This document shows positions 44,150 through 55,142 of a stretch of 64,000 nt of DNA, in pieces. The notes below the pieces were generated by a model that had not been told where the DNA came from, searched no databases, and saw nothing but the letters and a program-made list of their open reading frames with translations. The first letter of the stretch is position 1, and each line of letters opens with the position of its first letter. The translations under genes were made by a program, and so were the position numbers. The stretch is from Prionace glauca (Eukaryota; Chordata; Chondrichthyes; Carcharhiniformes; Carcharhinidae), in the NCBI GenBank assembly GCA_037974335.1, contig CM075724.1:72286850-72350849 (forward strand), in the 5' to 3' direction.

Positions 44150-45952
44150 AATAGGATTTAGCGGTGGGTGACGAGGAAATGGCTGAGGCTTTAAATAAGC
44201 TTTTTTTGTGTTGGTCTTCATGGCGGAGGAGACAAATAGTTTGCCGAATATTAAAGATAGAGGATGGTAGGAGACGAGGTCCTTAATGCAATTACTGTCA
44301 CTAGAGAGGTAGTGCTTGATAGACTAATGGGACTGAAGGTAGACAAGTCCCTGGGACCGGATGTCTTGCATTCCAGGGTTCTGAAAGAAATGGCAGAGTC
44401 GATAGTGGATGCCTTAGTAATTAATAATCAAAATTCGCTGGACTCTGGCGAAGTGCCGGAAGATTGTAAAACGGCTAATGTTACGCCGCTGTTTAAAAAA
44501 GGTAGCAGACAAAAGGCAGGGAATTATAGGCTGAATAGTTTAACGTCTGTAGTTGGAAAAATGCTAGAATCGGTCATCAGAGAAGAAATAGCGAGGCACC
44601 TAGAAAACAATGGTTTGATTGAGCAGACGCAGCACGGATTCGTGAAGGGGAAGTCGTGTTTAACGAATTTATTGGATTTCTATGAGGATGTGACTAGTGC
44701 GGTAGACAGAGGGGAACCAGTGGATGTGGTGTTTTTAGATTTCCAGAAGGGGTTTGATAAGGTGCCTCACAAAAGGTTGCTGCAAAAGATTAGGGTGCAT
44801 GGAGTTGGGGGTAAGGTGTTAGCGTGGATAGAGGATTGGTTGTCTAATAGGAAGCAGAGAGTTGGAATCAATGGGTGCTATTCTGGTTGGCAGTTGGTGA
44901 CTGGTGGATGCCACAGGGATCGGTGCTGGGGCCTCAACTGTTTACCATTTATATAGATGACCTGGAGGAGGGGGCTGAGTGTAGCGTAATGAAATTTGCT
45001 GATAACACGAAGATGAGTGGAAAAGCAAATTGCGTGGAAGGCGTGGACAGTCTGCAGAGAGATCTGGATAGGCTGAGTGAGTGGGTGAGGACCTGGCAGA
45101 TGGAATATAATGTTAGCAAATGTGAGGTTATCAATTTTGGTAGAAATAATAGTAGGAGGGGTTATTATTTAAAGGGTGAAAAGCTGCAGCATGCTACGGT
45201 GCAGAGGGACCTGGGGGTCCTTGTGCACGAATCGCAAAAACCCAGTCTGCAGGTGCAGCTGGTGATCAAGAAGGCGAATGGAATGTTGGCCTTTATAGCG
45301 AGGGGGATAGAATATAAAAGCAGGGAGGTCTTGCTGCAACTGTACAAGGTACTGGTGAGGCCACAGCTGGAGTACTGTGTGCAGTTTTGGTCGCCACATT
45401 TGCGAAAGGATATATTGGCCTTGGAGAGAGTGCAGAGAAAATTCACTAGGCTGATACCAGAGATGAGGGGGCTAGCCTATGAGGAGAGATTGAATAGACT
45501 GGATCTGTACTCGTTGGAGTTTAGAAGGCTGAGGAGGGATCTTATAGAGACACATAAGATAATAAAGGGGCTAGATAGGATAGAGGTAGAGAGATTCTTC
45601 CTGCTTAGAAAGGATAGCAGAACTAGAGGGCACAGACTCAAAATAAGGGGGGGCGGTGGCAGTTTAGAACGGAGTTGAGGAGGAACTTCTTCACTCAAAG
45701 GAAGGTGCGTCTCTGGAATTGTCTGCCCATTGAAGTGGTGGAGGCTACCTCGCTGAATATATTTAAGTCACGGGTAGATAAGTTTCTGATAGAGGAGGGA
45801 ATTAAGCGTTATGGGGAGAAGGCGGGAAAGTGGAACTGATCCACTTTCGATCAGCCATGATCTTATTGAATGGCGGGGCAGGCTCGAAGGGCTAGATGGC
45901 CTACTCCTGCTCCTATTTCTTATGTTCTTACGTTCTTGTGTTCTTATGATCG
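44150..45952 (+). mobile_element. CR1-like LINE, TTCTTATG tail
   Basis: A 1.8-kb 5'-truncated copy starting in the linker (GDEEMAEALNK) and ending in TTCTTATG, TTCTTACG and TTCTTGTG units. It is inserted into the retroviral fossil. Low divergence from the copies at 8505-10136 and 34764-35418. Confidence 0.93.
44264..45840 (+). pseudogene. LINE reverse transcriptase, two frame breaks
   Basis: First frame (to about 44910): LMGLKVDKSLGPDVLHSRVL (usual SPGPDGMHP changed), KKGSRQKAGNYRLNSLTSVV, HGFVKGKSCLTNLLDFYEDV, VVFLDFQKGFDKVPHKRLLQ (K-A-F changed to K-G-F). A one-base deletion near 44908 moves the frame to 44875-45678: [38 protein letters not shown], in which the second catalytic Asp of FADD is replaced by Asn, then [36 protein letters not shown] and LDLYSLEFRRLRRDL. 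A second shift at the GGG-rich block near 45650 precedes RRNFFTQRKVRLWNCLPIEV. Inactive. Confidence 0.9.
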
Positions 45953-47740
45953 TGACACTGAGAATGTAGTACTTCTAATAGTCCCAAAATATCGTATGTT
46001 ACATCTAGTGACACTATGGTTACATTGTTTAGCAAAGTTTTGGGTTTCTCAATCTTGACTAGTCCATCCTGGGGAAGTTTCACTAATTTGGGACATTGGG
46101 TAGGTCTTTGATATTCACAACAACTAAGATCGTAATATCTAATATCCCGACAACCTAGCTTATCTATCACATGTGTACAATGGGCTTGACAATATTGTCC
46201 CCTAAATCTGGGTTCCCACAAAAAAATGAGGAAGATTGCCCCACCCGACTGTTGAGACTTAAATACGGACCAAACTGCCACACCTTCTTGTTTCATTCTG
46301 TGATATTAAAAGTGTACCCCACACTCTCAATCTTGTGTGCTCGTTGTATATTCCTCAAATAATCAAATATCCCTTTGAGTCATTGTTTGTTTTCAGTTTC
46401 AACTCAGAAGGTGTTAAAGACTGTTTTTTCAGGAAATGCCATCCTGTGGGTATTTTTACACTGTCAGGGTCCAAGCATATTTCTCCCAATTGCAGCCTGT
46501 CTCTTTGAATCTAATTGATGCTCCAGGTCTCTGAAGGGACACGTAAGCTCTCTGTAAAGGTTCTTCCTCATGATGACATGACTACCTGGTTTTGATGACC
46601 GTTGGGGCCCATTCAGTCTGAATGGCTTTTTAATCCATTCTCTCCTTCCCCTCTTTGGCAGTTGTACGTACTGTCCCAGGTAAGCAGGTATGCCCATCCG
46701 TGCATCCGGTTGGCTACTCCTATGGTTTCATGAGGGTCACCAGAGAAAGTAGGAATCTTAAAAACATTAATACCGATCCCCACCAGTCGGGTGGTCGATA
46801 AGTTTATTATATCCAATTTTAATCATGTATAATGTTTCCATCTCAGCAAACCTTTCATATCTACCAAAGCACAAGTGTCTCCTACTAAAATTGACTCATT
46901 GGGTCTTAAACATTAGGACTGCAAACCTATCCTTTCAGAAGGTACCTTGACCATTATCTTATACCCAAACTTGGGGTTTTGGGCTCAGGCATAGTCCTTT
47001 TGTCTTTCTCAATCTTTAATCCTCTGTATATCTATCACTTCCTCCTTCAAGATATGCAGTTGCTCAACTGGGCATCTGATAAAATTAAACATTCTTTCTC
47101 TGGCATTGCAAATCTCTGAACCCCAGGTCCCTGAGCTTTCTGGAAGTGTCATGACTCTTCCTGTCATTATCTAAAAGGGTGTCAATCACATTCCTCATGT
47201 AAGGGTGGCTCACATCTTCATCAATATAACAGGTGGGACCTTTATCCAATCATGCCCAGTTTCTTTAGGGCCTTTGCCAAGCTTACATTAAGGGTCCTGT
47301 TTGTTCTTTCTATCATTTCTCAACTTTGCGAATTGTATAGAACGTGGAATCACAGTTTGATTTCCAGCAAGGTGTAGGTGTGTTTCATTAATTCCCTGTA
47401 AAGAGTGCCTTGATCTAATTCTAGCTGCAGTGGAACTCCCACTGCAGTATCTCTTCCTCTGCTAGTATTCTAGCCACTGTTCCAGCTGAGCAGTCCTTGT
47501 AGGGGAATGCTTCCACCCACTTAGGAAATTTATCTAAGTTATACTTCTTTTCTGTGATTGTGGGAGTGAAGTCTGTCTGTAGTTGCTCCAATCACCCCTG
47601 TCTGGGTTGATGCCCGAACCTTCTCCCTGATCCTGCCCTCTCTCAGTACTACTCTCTTTGAGAATGAGAAGCTGAATGTGCCTTCATAGTTAATGTAACC
47701 AACTGAGACACAAGTGCTGTGCAAAGGAAAAATAACTATC
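45953..47740 (-). mobile_element. Endogenous retrovirus fossil: integrase part of pol and adjoining region
   Basis: The minus strand between about 47150 and 47600 carries integrase-core-like peptide blocks, including MIERTNRTLNVSLAKAL as written in one frame near 47320-47270. Below about 46850 lies an env-like region with Cys-rich frames. Only part of pol is present; gag and the 5' end were not found. The type of integrase suggests a class I (gamma/epsilon-like) lineage, which is inference. It is old and broken in many places, and a younger LINE sits inside it. Confidence 0.55.
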
Positions 47741-48159
47741 AAGTATGTATTAAAAATCTAAAGCCCAATCATTGGACTACAAATGTACCAAAGGAATGCA
47801 CATATTCAAACAACTGGCAGAAATTTACATCAAAGAAATAGGATATAATTTATCTTGGACGTTCATAATGTAGTGGACAAAATGTATCACGGATGCAAGG
47901 GAAAAAAGAGCAAATGTTCCTCTGTTGTGCAGGTTGCCACCACATGTTTGATAGACTAAATTACCACATTGAAGCTTTCTATCCTATTAGATGAAATCCC
48001 ACAAGGTTGGTCTGCATGTGATTTTGGTAAATTACACAGCAGAGAAAACTATACCATGACTATTTTGGGTTTACCTACCTAATCCAAAACAATAAGAATA
48101 TATGACAAAACTGATTTTTGGCTTCCTTGAAGTTAAAAAAAAATTCATGTGATATTAGG
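47741..48159. other. Unclassified stretch
   Basis: AT-rich, no coding frame or recognised repeat. Confidence 0.4.
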
Positions 48160-48549
48160 GTGTGAGGGCCTTATTTTTTTTTCCATTTTGATTCTAAGTG
48201 CTGGGTGGATTTGATACTGGGAGTGCTTCATTTTTAGACCCATTCTCCGGCACCCCATAAGCCCTCTGCCTGAAAAAATATCAGCAAATCTGAAACATGC
48301 TACACAAACCTGTGGGCAGGGCTTAACGCACCTGAAACACTGCAGCTCCGATCGGCGCCTCCAACTGCAAATGTGCAGAAAAACATTGATAGAATGGGGC
48401 TCCCTACCACTGCCCTGCCAGGCTGGATAATGTGTCCCCCTGGCCCCCACAGACTTTGCCTCACCTCCTCCCCCCAACAACATTACTGACGCTCTTATTT
48501 CTCAAACACCCACCGCCCAGAATGATCCCAAGCCCCACCCCCCTCCCCC

Positions 48550-48775
48550 ACTTCTCTCAGGCAAAGTGGCAGTGGATCTCCCTTCCCTCCCCCAGTGATC
48601 TCAGGCAGAGTGACAGCAGAACCCCTTCTCCCTCCATGATCTTAAGCAGAATGGCAGTGGACGCCCCCCTCGCCCAATGATCTCAGGCAGAGTGGCAGTT
48701 GACCCCCTTCCCCCACACTGATCACAGGCAAAGAGATCCACCCTCACCGCCCCCCTTCCACCCTACAGATATCAG
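48550..48775. repeat. C-rich minisatellite, unit about 41-48 bp
   Basis: Five units, each beginning with a variant of TCTCAGGCAGAGTGGCAG followed by a C-rich run: near 48555, 48599, 48640, 48681 and 48720. The minus-strand and plus-strand frames over it are by-products. Confidence 0.85.
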
Positions 48776-49744
48776 CCAGGGTAATCCCCCTCACTCCCAC
48801 TCCGAACCCTCCTGCATAAGGTCCCCATCTCCTCCAGACTCTGATGGCTGTGTGACATTTCTGTTTCTCTCCCCTGTCCCCAAACATTGAGGCATTGATC
48901 CATCACCCTCCCCTCCCCTCCCCAACAGCACATCTGTGACTGGTCACTTACCTTCCCCTCAATGCTAACAAGCAAACTGCATGTAACTTGTCGGAATGCT
49001 CTGCCAAACTACCTGCAGCTGTTCTGCCCTAACAAGGGGCAGCTCCATTAAAAAGACAAGAATGGATAGGCAGGCAGGCATTCCTGCACAAAATGTGCAC
49101 ATGACCAGCCCCTGAATTTTCTGAGGGCGATCTGGGGAGGCTACTAGTGCAGCAACAGTGAGGCCAGACACCCTCTTCTCCCAGAAGGATGCAGAGCCAG
49201 GTGGGCTGATGAAAATATGACCTGGGAGGAAGTCACTGCCTCGGGCAGTGTCAGGGCACTGACCCCACCCCCCTGCCAACCATCAAGCAGTGCTGGGAAA
49301 AAGTCAATGACCTCACCCCTACAGCAAGTGTGAGTGCTGAACCCCATTTTGCGTCTTCCTCTGAATTTCCTCCAGATTCTTCCATCCCCAGAACCCTTCA
49401 TGCATCCAGCTCATGACCCCAAGAAACTCCTTCCTATCCGCCAATACCCCACTGAGCTTGCCCTCTAAGGGCTACCATTTGATACTCTGCAGGAGACATA
49501 CCTTCATTTCTTTCATGGCTCCTTCTGTCTCGACATGAGAAGACCAACCATAACCCCCGTGAAAGGGCAAAGAGAGGGGATGGACAGCCAGATCTCTGGG
49601 TCCTCACCCTCTTTGAGGAGCAGCACTGGAGCTGTCAAGGGAAGGGGAGATGCAGGCTGCCAGTGACAATATGGTCAGGATGCCATCAAGACATGAGCAC
49701 ATGTCATTCCTCCACTCACTTTGAGGCAACTTCTCAGGGGCATG

Positions 49745-50016
49745 AGTTTTGCATGTGAGGGGTAAGGTTTAGAGGAAATGTACAAGGCATGTTTGTTTGC
49801 ATAGAGAGGCTAGTGGGTACCTGGAACTCACTGCCAGGGATATGATAGTGTCCTTTAAGAGGCACATCTATAGCTATGTGAATGGGATGGGAATAGAGGC
49901 ATATGGTCTCCAGAAGATTCGGGGGTAATTAATTAGAAGGACAGCATGGTTGCTACAGGCTTGGAGGACTGAAGGGCCTGTTTCTGTGATATAATTTTTT
50001 TGGTGCCTTGTTCTAT
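49745..50016 (+). mobile_element. Old CR1-like LINE 3' end
   Basis: Blocks like GGTACCTGGAACTCACTGCC (W-N-x-LP), GTGTCCTTTAAGAGGCAC and the tail GGACTGAAGGGCCTGTTTC ending TTCTATGTTCGATG. Diverged, inserted near the intron region of the Harbinger C Myb-like gene. Confidence 0.75.
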
Positions 50017-50101
50017 GTTCGATGGAGAAATGTGAATCACGTGTTTGGCATCCCAGATTCCTCTCCTTCCCTTGCACTTAACCTTGTGTCCTATGTTGCA
50101 G

Positions 50102-50940
50102 GGACAGATCAAGAGGCCCTGGGGCCTTTTGGACTCCAACCCCTACTGCAGCTCCCACCCATCCTGGTCAAGACAGCTCAGGTGAGTCCTTGGAGGATAT
50201 GGTGAAGGGAACACCGAAGGTGGCACAGTTTTGGCATCAGCTTTCATCTTACAACTCACCATCCCAGAAACTGACATGTTGGCATGTCCAGTTAGTGGTG
50301 AGGTTTCTGAGTCACTCTCTGCTGAGCATGACACATCTGATAATGTACATCAGATGGAGGAAGAAATGTCCAAGACCTCTGACATGTGAGGGTCAGCCAG
50401 AGGCTCAGCTGATCCCGGGCTACATGTTGGGCTTCGAAGATCACTTCTCCCTCAGCTGCTGGAGGTGCAGCAACAGAGCCAGGGAATGTAGGAAGGGGTG
50501 ACAGAACTAATTGCAAAGCTGTTGGGAGGAGTTTCAAAGCTTTTAAGTAGACCAGCTGTTGCCTGTCTTGCATCTTTCCAGGCCAACACTGCAAGGGTGG
50601 TGTCTGCAGCGGAACATCTGGGGCAGGGGATCCTCACCATGAGTGGCAGGCTCCAAGCGATGGCTAAGCTGCAGCAGGCCACAGTTGAGGGACTGAACAA
50701 GCTTTTCAAGGTTCTGCGGCCCATGGCTGAGAGATTTGAGAGGTTGCAGGAGACCCAGTGGAGCAACTCTGAGACACAGCAGACTATGGTAGCAGATCTT
50801 GAGAATGTGGCCCAGTCTCGGAGGGCACTTGCTGCAACCATTGAAAGATGGCCCCTAACTCAAGTGGCCATCACAGAAGGCTCAACCACTGAGGAGTCAC
50901 TGAGACATAGTGGTAGGTCAGATAAGGTTAGGAAGTTCTA
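50102..50940 (+). pseudogene. Harbinger C Myb-like gene, second exon
   Basis: Begins after the acceptor CCTATGTTGCAG (intron end 50101). The open frame 50498-50941 reads ELIAKLLGGVSKLLSRPAVA, then ANTARVVSAAEHLGQGILTM, then Gln- and Glu-rich heptad-like runs (AKLQQATVEGLNKLFKVLRP; AERFERLQETQ), consistent with a coiled-coil dimerisation region. This is the longest open piece of the three Harbinger Myb-like genes. Exon 1 with the DNA-binding domain was not recognised with certainty upstream (49500-49740 holds only degraded similarity to 24940-25080 of copy B). Confidence 0.6.
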
Positions 50941-51509
50941 GGTGCATTGAGATGGCACGGGTGAAGGGCTGAACCAGTTAGAAAGTTATTTAACATTTCC
51001 TGTTCACAAGTTTTTATGTTAGAACGTCTTATTTAACACCTTTATCACAGTTAAATGTTTTCTCCGCACCCACCTGTGAGTAATTTGTCTTGAATAGGAA
51101 TCCTCTCCCATTGATGATCGCTGGAGGGATGCTTCACATTGATGTCAGTTGGGGAGGCCCCTCAATGCTGTGTCACTGAGAAAAAGGAGACATTGTGTCC
51201 CCAGACCCCACCAGTGATTCAATCCTGTCCCCACCCAACCCATCCCAGGCACCTGTGTGGGGTTTCAGATCCCTTATCCACCACATAGACATGGGCCCAG
51301 GTGCCAGCTTGCATGCAGGGCTCAGGTAGGAGTCAGACTAGTTTGCACCAAGGTATAATTATAATGGTATTTAGCAAGTCGTCATCACTCTTCTGTCTAC
51401 CAAAAAAACTTGCTAACACAGAGTGCCCACCACTCTGGTGTAACAACATTGCACAATATAGAAATAATTTTGGGGGGGGCAGTGGGATGGCACCCACAGA
51501 CACAGACTT

Positions 51510-51930
51510 CTATCAAGTAATCAGGGCCTCCCTTGCCACTCTCACAGACCTCATTTGGACTGCCAGCCCTCCAGTGCCTGGTTGGTGTTCCTCGGAATGC
51601 TCTTCCTCATCTTCTCCTTCCTCCTCTTTCTCCTCCTTCTGCTGGTCATCCTCACTAGTGATATCTGGCTGATAAACCTCTATGTCCCCTTCCTCGTCCT
51701 CCAATGTGTCATTTCTCTGTCAAGCCAGATTGTACAAGACACAGCACACAACCACTATGTGGTAAGAGATCATTGGAGCACCCTGCCAGATCAGTCCAGG
51801 CACCAGAATTGCATTTTGATGAGCCCAATGCACCTCACCACTATTGAACGGGTGGCTACATGGGCCTCATTATAGTGGGTTTCTGCCTCATACACAGGCT
51901 TCTGCACAGGCATCATCAGACATGACCAAA
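51510..51930 (-). pseudogene. Harbinger C transposase C-terminal end
   Basis: Minus strand: blocks resembling those of Harbinger B, with IVVVCCVLYNLA (51760-51725) at the place of the ALHNLA motif, followed by an acidic tail, SEDDQQKEEKEEEGEDEEEH, near 51650-51600. The catalytic part is missing or beyond recognition. The plus-strand hydrophobic frame over the acidic tail is a shadow. Confidence 0.65.
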
Positions 51931-51936
51931 GCGGTT

Positions 51937-52016
51937 GGTGGTTACTCAGTTTGTCACCTTGCAGTGAGCTTTATTATTTCAGCCTGGCTTTGGTCTATGT
52001 TTTCATAAGTCTAATG
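51937..52016 (+). repeat. Segment shared with 42352-42470
   Basis: GGTGGTTACTCA, AGCCTGGCT and CTATGTTTTCAT occur in the same order at both loci with gaps. The class is unknown; both lie close to the same minisatellite family. Confidence 0.5.
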
Positions 52017-52017
52017 C

Positions 52018-52258
52018 TTCCACTCTGACCGACACTCTCAGCTCGCTGACTGACAGACTTTCAGCTCACTGATCAACACAGTCTCGGCTCACTGAACGAC
52101 ACATTTTCAGCTCACTGACCGACATACCCTTCACTCAGTGACAAACATACTCTCGGCTCAGTGACCAACACAGTTTCAGCCCAGTGATTGACATGCTGTC
52201 TGCCCACTGACCGACATGCTCTCTGCTCACTGACCGACACACTCTCAACTCACTAAAA
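52018..52258. repeat. 23-bp minisatellite, about ten units
   Basis: Consecutive units close to GCTCACTGACCGACACACT-CTCA. I count about ten, most of them 23 bases, with one 24 and one 22. The same unit family occurs at 40150-40200 and 41617-41720. Confidence 0.92.
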
Positions 52259-53395
52259 TGGCAATGGCAAATTCAGTCCTGTCAACACTAGGAAGTCCTT
52301 ATCAACGTGGGGCTAATTTAGGAAGAGTTGAGTCACAGACCAGTCAAGCAACAACCTGACATAGCCATACTCACAAAATCATACCTTACAATTTCCCATA
52401 CACCACCACTATCTGTGTAAGTCCTATCCCACTGGCAGGTCTGACCCAACAGAGATTGCAGCACAGTGATATCCAAGTGACAGGAAAGTGTCCCAGAAGT
52501 TCCCAAAGTTTGCACTGGACCCCATAGCATCTATCCCATTACATCATCCCAAATACAGACAAGGAAACATCCTACTCATTAACACATACTACCGTGATAA
52601 CCCAATCCCCTGCCCTACCACCCTGTTCCCTCAGTATGTGAATCGGAACTCATCCCTGTTGTGCATCAACTGGGGCACTGTGTGGCAAGGCTCTGAATGT
52701 ACTTTGGGTGGGACACTTTATTTTCCGTCACCAAGAATGGTTTGGTAATACCACTACATAGGAAGTGGCTTGGCCCTGAAGGACTGGGACTGTGGCAGAT
52801 GAAACCACCAAGATGGAAAAACATTCTTAGTCTCATCCTCATCAAAGTGCCTGCCACAGATCCATCTGTCCAGGATGGTATTGGTAGCAGTAACCACCAC
52901 ACAGTCCTTGTGATGTTGGGGTCCAGTCTTCAAATTGACAGTATCCACCATTTTGTTCTGTGGCACTACCACCATGTTAAATGGGATAGATTTTGAAACT
53001 GGCTTCCATGAGACACTGTGGGCCATCAGCAGCAGCAGAAGTGTATACAATCACAATCTGTAACCTCATTACCCAGCATATCCCATTCTATCATTGCCAC
53101 CATGCCAGGAGATCAATCCTGGTTCAATGAAGAATGCAGGAGCACATGCCTGAAGCAGCACCAGACATATCTAAAAATTAGGTGTCAACCTGGTGATCTG
53201 ATCTAAGTTCTGCCATCCTGCCACACCAACACGAATGGTGGTGAACATGTAAACAACTCACTTGAAGAGGCAGCTCCACAAATACTTACATCCTCAATTC
53301 TGGGGGTACCCAGCACATTGGTGCAAAAGGATAAGAATGCAACATTTGTAATATCATCAGCAGAAATGCCAAGTGGATAATCCATAGTTATATCC
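52259..53395 (+). mobile_element. Second LINE lineage, endonuclease part
   Basis: Distinct from the CR1-like families. Plus-strand blocks include a region with GGAAGTCCTTATCAACGTGG, a LWVG-LYFPSP-like block at about 52700 in place of the usual VGDFN-H, and IGSSNHHTVLVM at 52880-52915 where APE-type endonucleases have SDH; Asp is replaced by Asn. WHYHHVKWDRF follows at 52970, then a block coding for QSWFNEECRSTCLKQHQ near 53115. Many stops. I recognise it as a common shark LINE but cannot assign a clade with certainty. Confidence 0.7.
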
Positions 53396-53455
53396 TTCTG
53401 AGGCTATCTGGATCAAAGATCTCCACTTGGACTCAACGCAAAGAAAGTAGGAAAA

Positions 53456-53530
53456 CAGTGGTGTGGTCGTAATGTCACTGAACTTGTAGTCCAGAGGCCC
53501 ATGTTAATTGACACCCGAGACTATGATAAT
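53456..53530 (+). mobile_element. tRNA-like head of second SINE family
   Basis: GTGGTGTGGTCGTAATGTCA and TTGTAGTCCAGAGGCCC match the head of the SINEs at 2122-2485 and 56468-56862 in plus orientation. Only the head is present. It lies where the reverse transcriptase of the surrounding LINE should be. Confidence 0.6.
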
Positions 53531-53624
53531 GGGGCAACAATTGACTGGGATTGTTTTGCCCTGCATTTTGTGTGCAGTCATATGTGTACCAAGCAATTTT
53601 CTACATAATCAGTTTCTACGAGTG

Positions 53625-54050
53625 TAGTTCCAATAACACTCAGGAAACTTAACACTATCCAGGACAAAGCAGTCTGTTTGAAAGGCATCCTACCCACAAG
53701 CATTCACTAGCTCTGATAGTGGCAGCAGTGTGTACTAGCTCCAAGATGAACTGCACAAACTCACCAAGGCTCCTTCGGACAGCACTTTACAAATCCATTA
53801 TAGCTAACAATGAAGGGCAAAGGCATCAGACACATGGAAATACCGCTACGTGATTTAGAAATATATTGTTTCTTCACTGTCACTGGATCAACATTCTGGA
53901 ATATTACTGTGAGTTTATCTACACCATATGGGCTGAAACAGTTCAAGAAGTTAGCCCACCACCAACTCTCTAGAGCAATTAGGAATGGGCGATAAAAGCT
54001 GACATAGCCAGCAATGCCCACATCCCAGGAATGAATTTTTAAAAATATCC
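53625..54050 (+). mobile_element. Second LINE lineage, 3' end
   Basis: Coding remnants (TIQDKAVCLKGILPTSIH-like near 53655) and the tail AATTAGGAATGGGCGATAAA, CAGCAATGCCCACATCCCAG and AATGAATTTTTAAAAA. Together with 52259-53395 it forms one copy whose reverse transcriptase core has been deleted. The tail is shared with the SINE at 56468-56862. Confidence 0.75.
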
Positions 54051-54689
54051 CACTGCCTGGGAGTAATTGCGCCTGGACGTCTTTTTTATGAAAGAGAATA
54101 ATTTTGAAGTTTTATTCAACATCAATTAATACTTAATTTTCTCTCTTAATATTCTGGAAATAAAAACTTATTTGGATCTGTCAACACATTGCATCTGTAT
54201 ACTGCAGAATATGATGCAAGAGTGCCAAGAGGTGTAGAACTAGTTAACCACAGACTTCCTGACAATCATAAGAACGAGAAAAGGTAGTCGTCCGATATAA
54301 TAACTCCAGAATTTGTTGTAAAGGAACAGTGTTTTATTGCACAAAATAAAGTAATGCAAAACCAAAAGCGCGTGGTGAACACGAGCAGGACCTAACTAGG
54401 ACAATACAATAATGGACCCCCTCAGGAGCCTTCTTTCTAAAGGGGTCCCACCTCATAAGGCAATTACCCATCATCAGGGAGCACATATTCTACAAGTCAT
54501 ATATGGAGGGCCATCAGGAATTCCCCATGCAAGTCCTGGGTATTATCGCATCTAATTATATGAATAAGCTACTTGAGCCTGATTCACCATTTGCCAGGAT
54601 AATGGCTATTCTACAACATCAACTCCAAACTTCCATCTAACCCTCAAATCCTTTGATTTCTTTAGGGTCCATTAATCTGTTCAAGGTGC
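54051..54689. other. Unclassified stretch
   Basis: AT-rich, contains TTGTAAAGGAACAGTGTTTT near 54318. No coding frame or recognised repeat. Confidence 0.4.
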
Positions 54690-54945
54690 ACATGCTTCAT
54701 CAGTAGAAAAGATCTAACTGCAATTAGCAAGCACACTAATAAATAACTTGCTTCTTTTAAATTTACAACATTGTGGTTGCCCAGAGCTCAGGAGTGTTTT
54801 GTTGCAGTTGCATTGGAATTGATCTGTGCAAGATAACAGAGCTCAGGGTGTCATGGCATCGGCTTGCAAGAGTCTTCTCATACTCTAATACAACAAGTGT
54901 CCAGTTCAGTGGAAACATTTGTGGTTTCAAAAGTCCTGAAAGGTT
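54690..54945 (+). repeat. Inverted repeat, left arm
   Basis: Matches the reverse complement of 55850-56105 over about 250 bases: AGATCTAACTGCAATTAGCA, ATAAATAACTTGCTTCTTTT, GTGGTTGCCCAGAGCTCAG and CAACAAGTGTCCAGTTCAGT each have close partners. Identity looks high but not perfect. The frame at 54773-55093 runs through it without recognisable protein motifs. Confidence 0.85.
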
Positions 54946-55142
54946 GCAGCAAATGCCATTACTTTGTACTCCCGCCTCCTTGCAAACAAGAAAACAATGT
55001 ATCATTTGCTCTTCTAAATTGCTGGACCTGCATATCAACTTCCTGTGCTTCTTGTACAAAGATATCCAAATCCTCCTGAACATCAACATTTAATAGTTTG
55101 TTTATTTTTCAGAACAAGTGTTTTTCCTATTCTTTCTTTCCA

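Larger units (their letters stand above)
48160..51935. mobile_element. Harbinger DNA transposon C, decayed
   Basis: Same layout as Harbinger B: a C-rich tandem block, Myb-like gene on plus (49500-50940) and transposase end on minus (51510-51930). Shared non-coding markers with B include CCTTGTGTCCTATGTTGCAG (50082) against CCTTGTGTCCTGTGTTACAG (25168), and GTGCCAGCTTGCATGCAG (51301). Boundaries are approximate. An old LINE 3' end has inserted at 49745-50016. Confidence 0.65.

Noticed and set aside
48432-48890. Pro-rich open frames
   Set aside because: They follow the C-rich minisatellite; the repeat explains the open frame.
51513-51875. Hydrophobic plus-strand frame resembling a membrane protein
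   Set aside because: It is the shadow of the acidic tail of the minus-strand Harbinger transposase; CTTCCTC-type codons arise from the complement of Glu runs.
52018-52258. CRISPR array
   Set aside because: Units are adjacent with no unique spacers and the genome is eukaryotic; it is a minisatellite.
54300-54560. Possible retroviral LTR
   Set aside because: A few LTR-like features by eye, but no paired copy, primer binding site or internal sequence next to it.
54773-55093. Plus- and minus-strand frames of about 106-108 codons
   Set aside because: Both strands are open over the same inverted-repeat arm and neither shows a known motif; likely chance.
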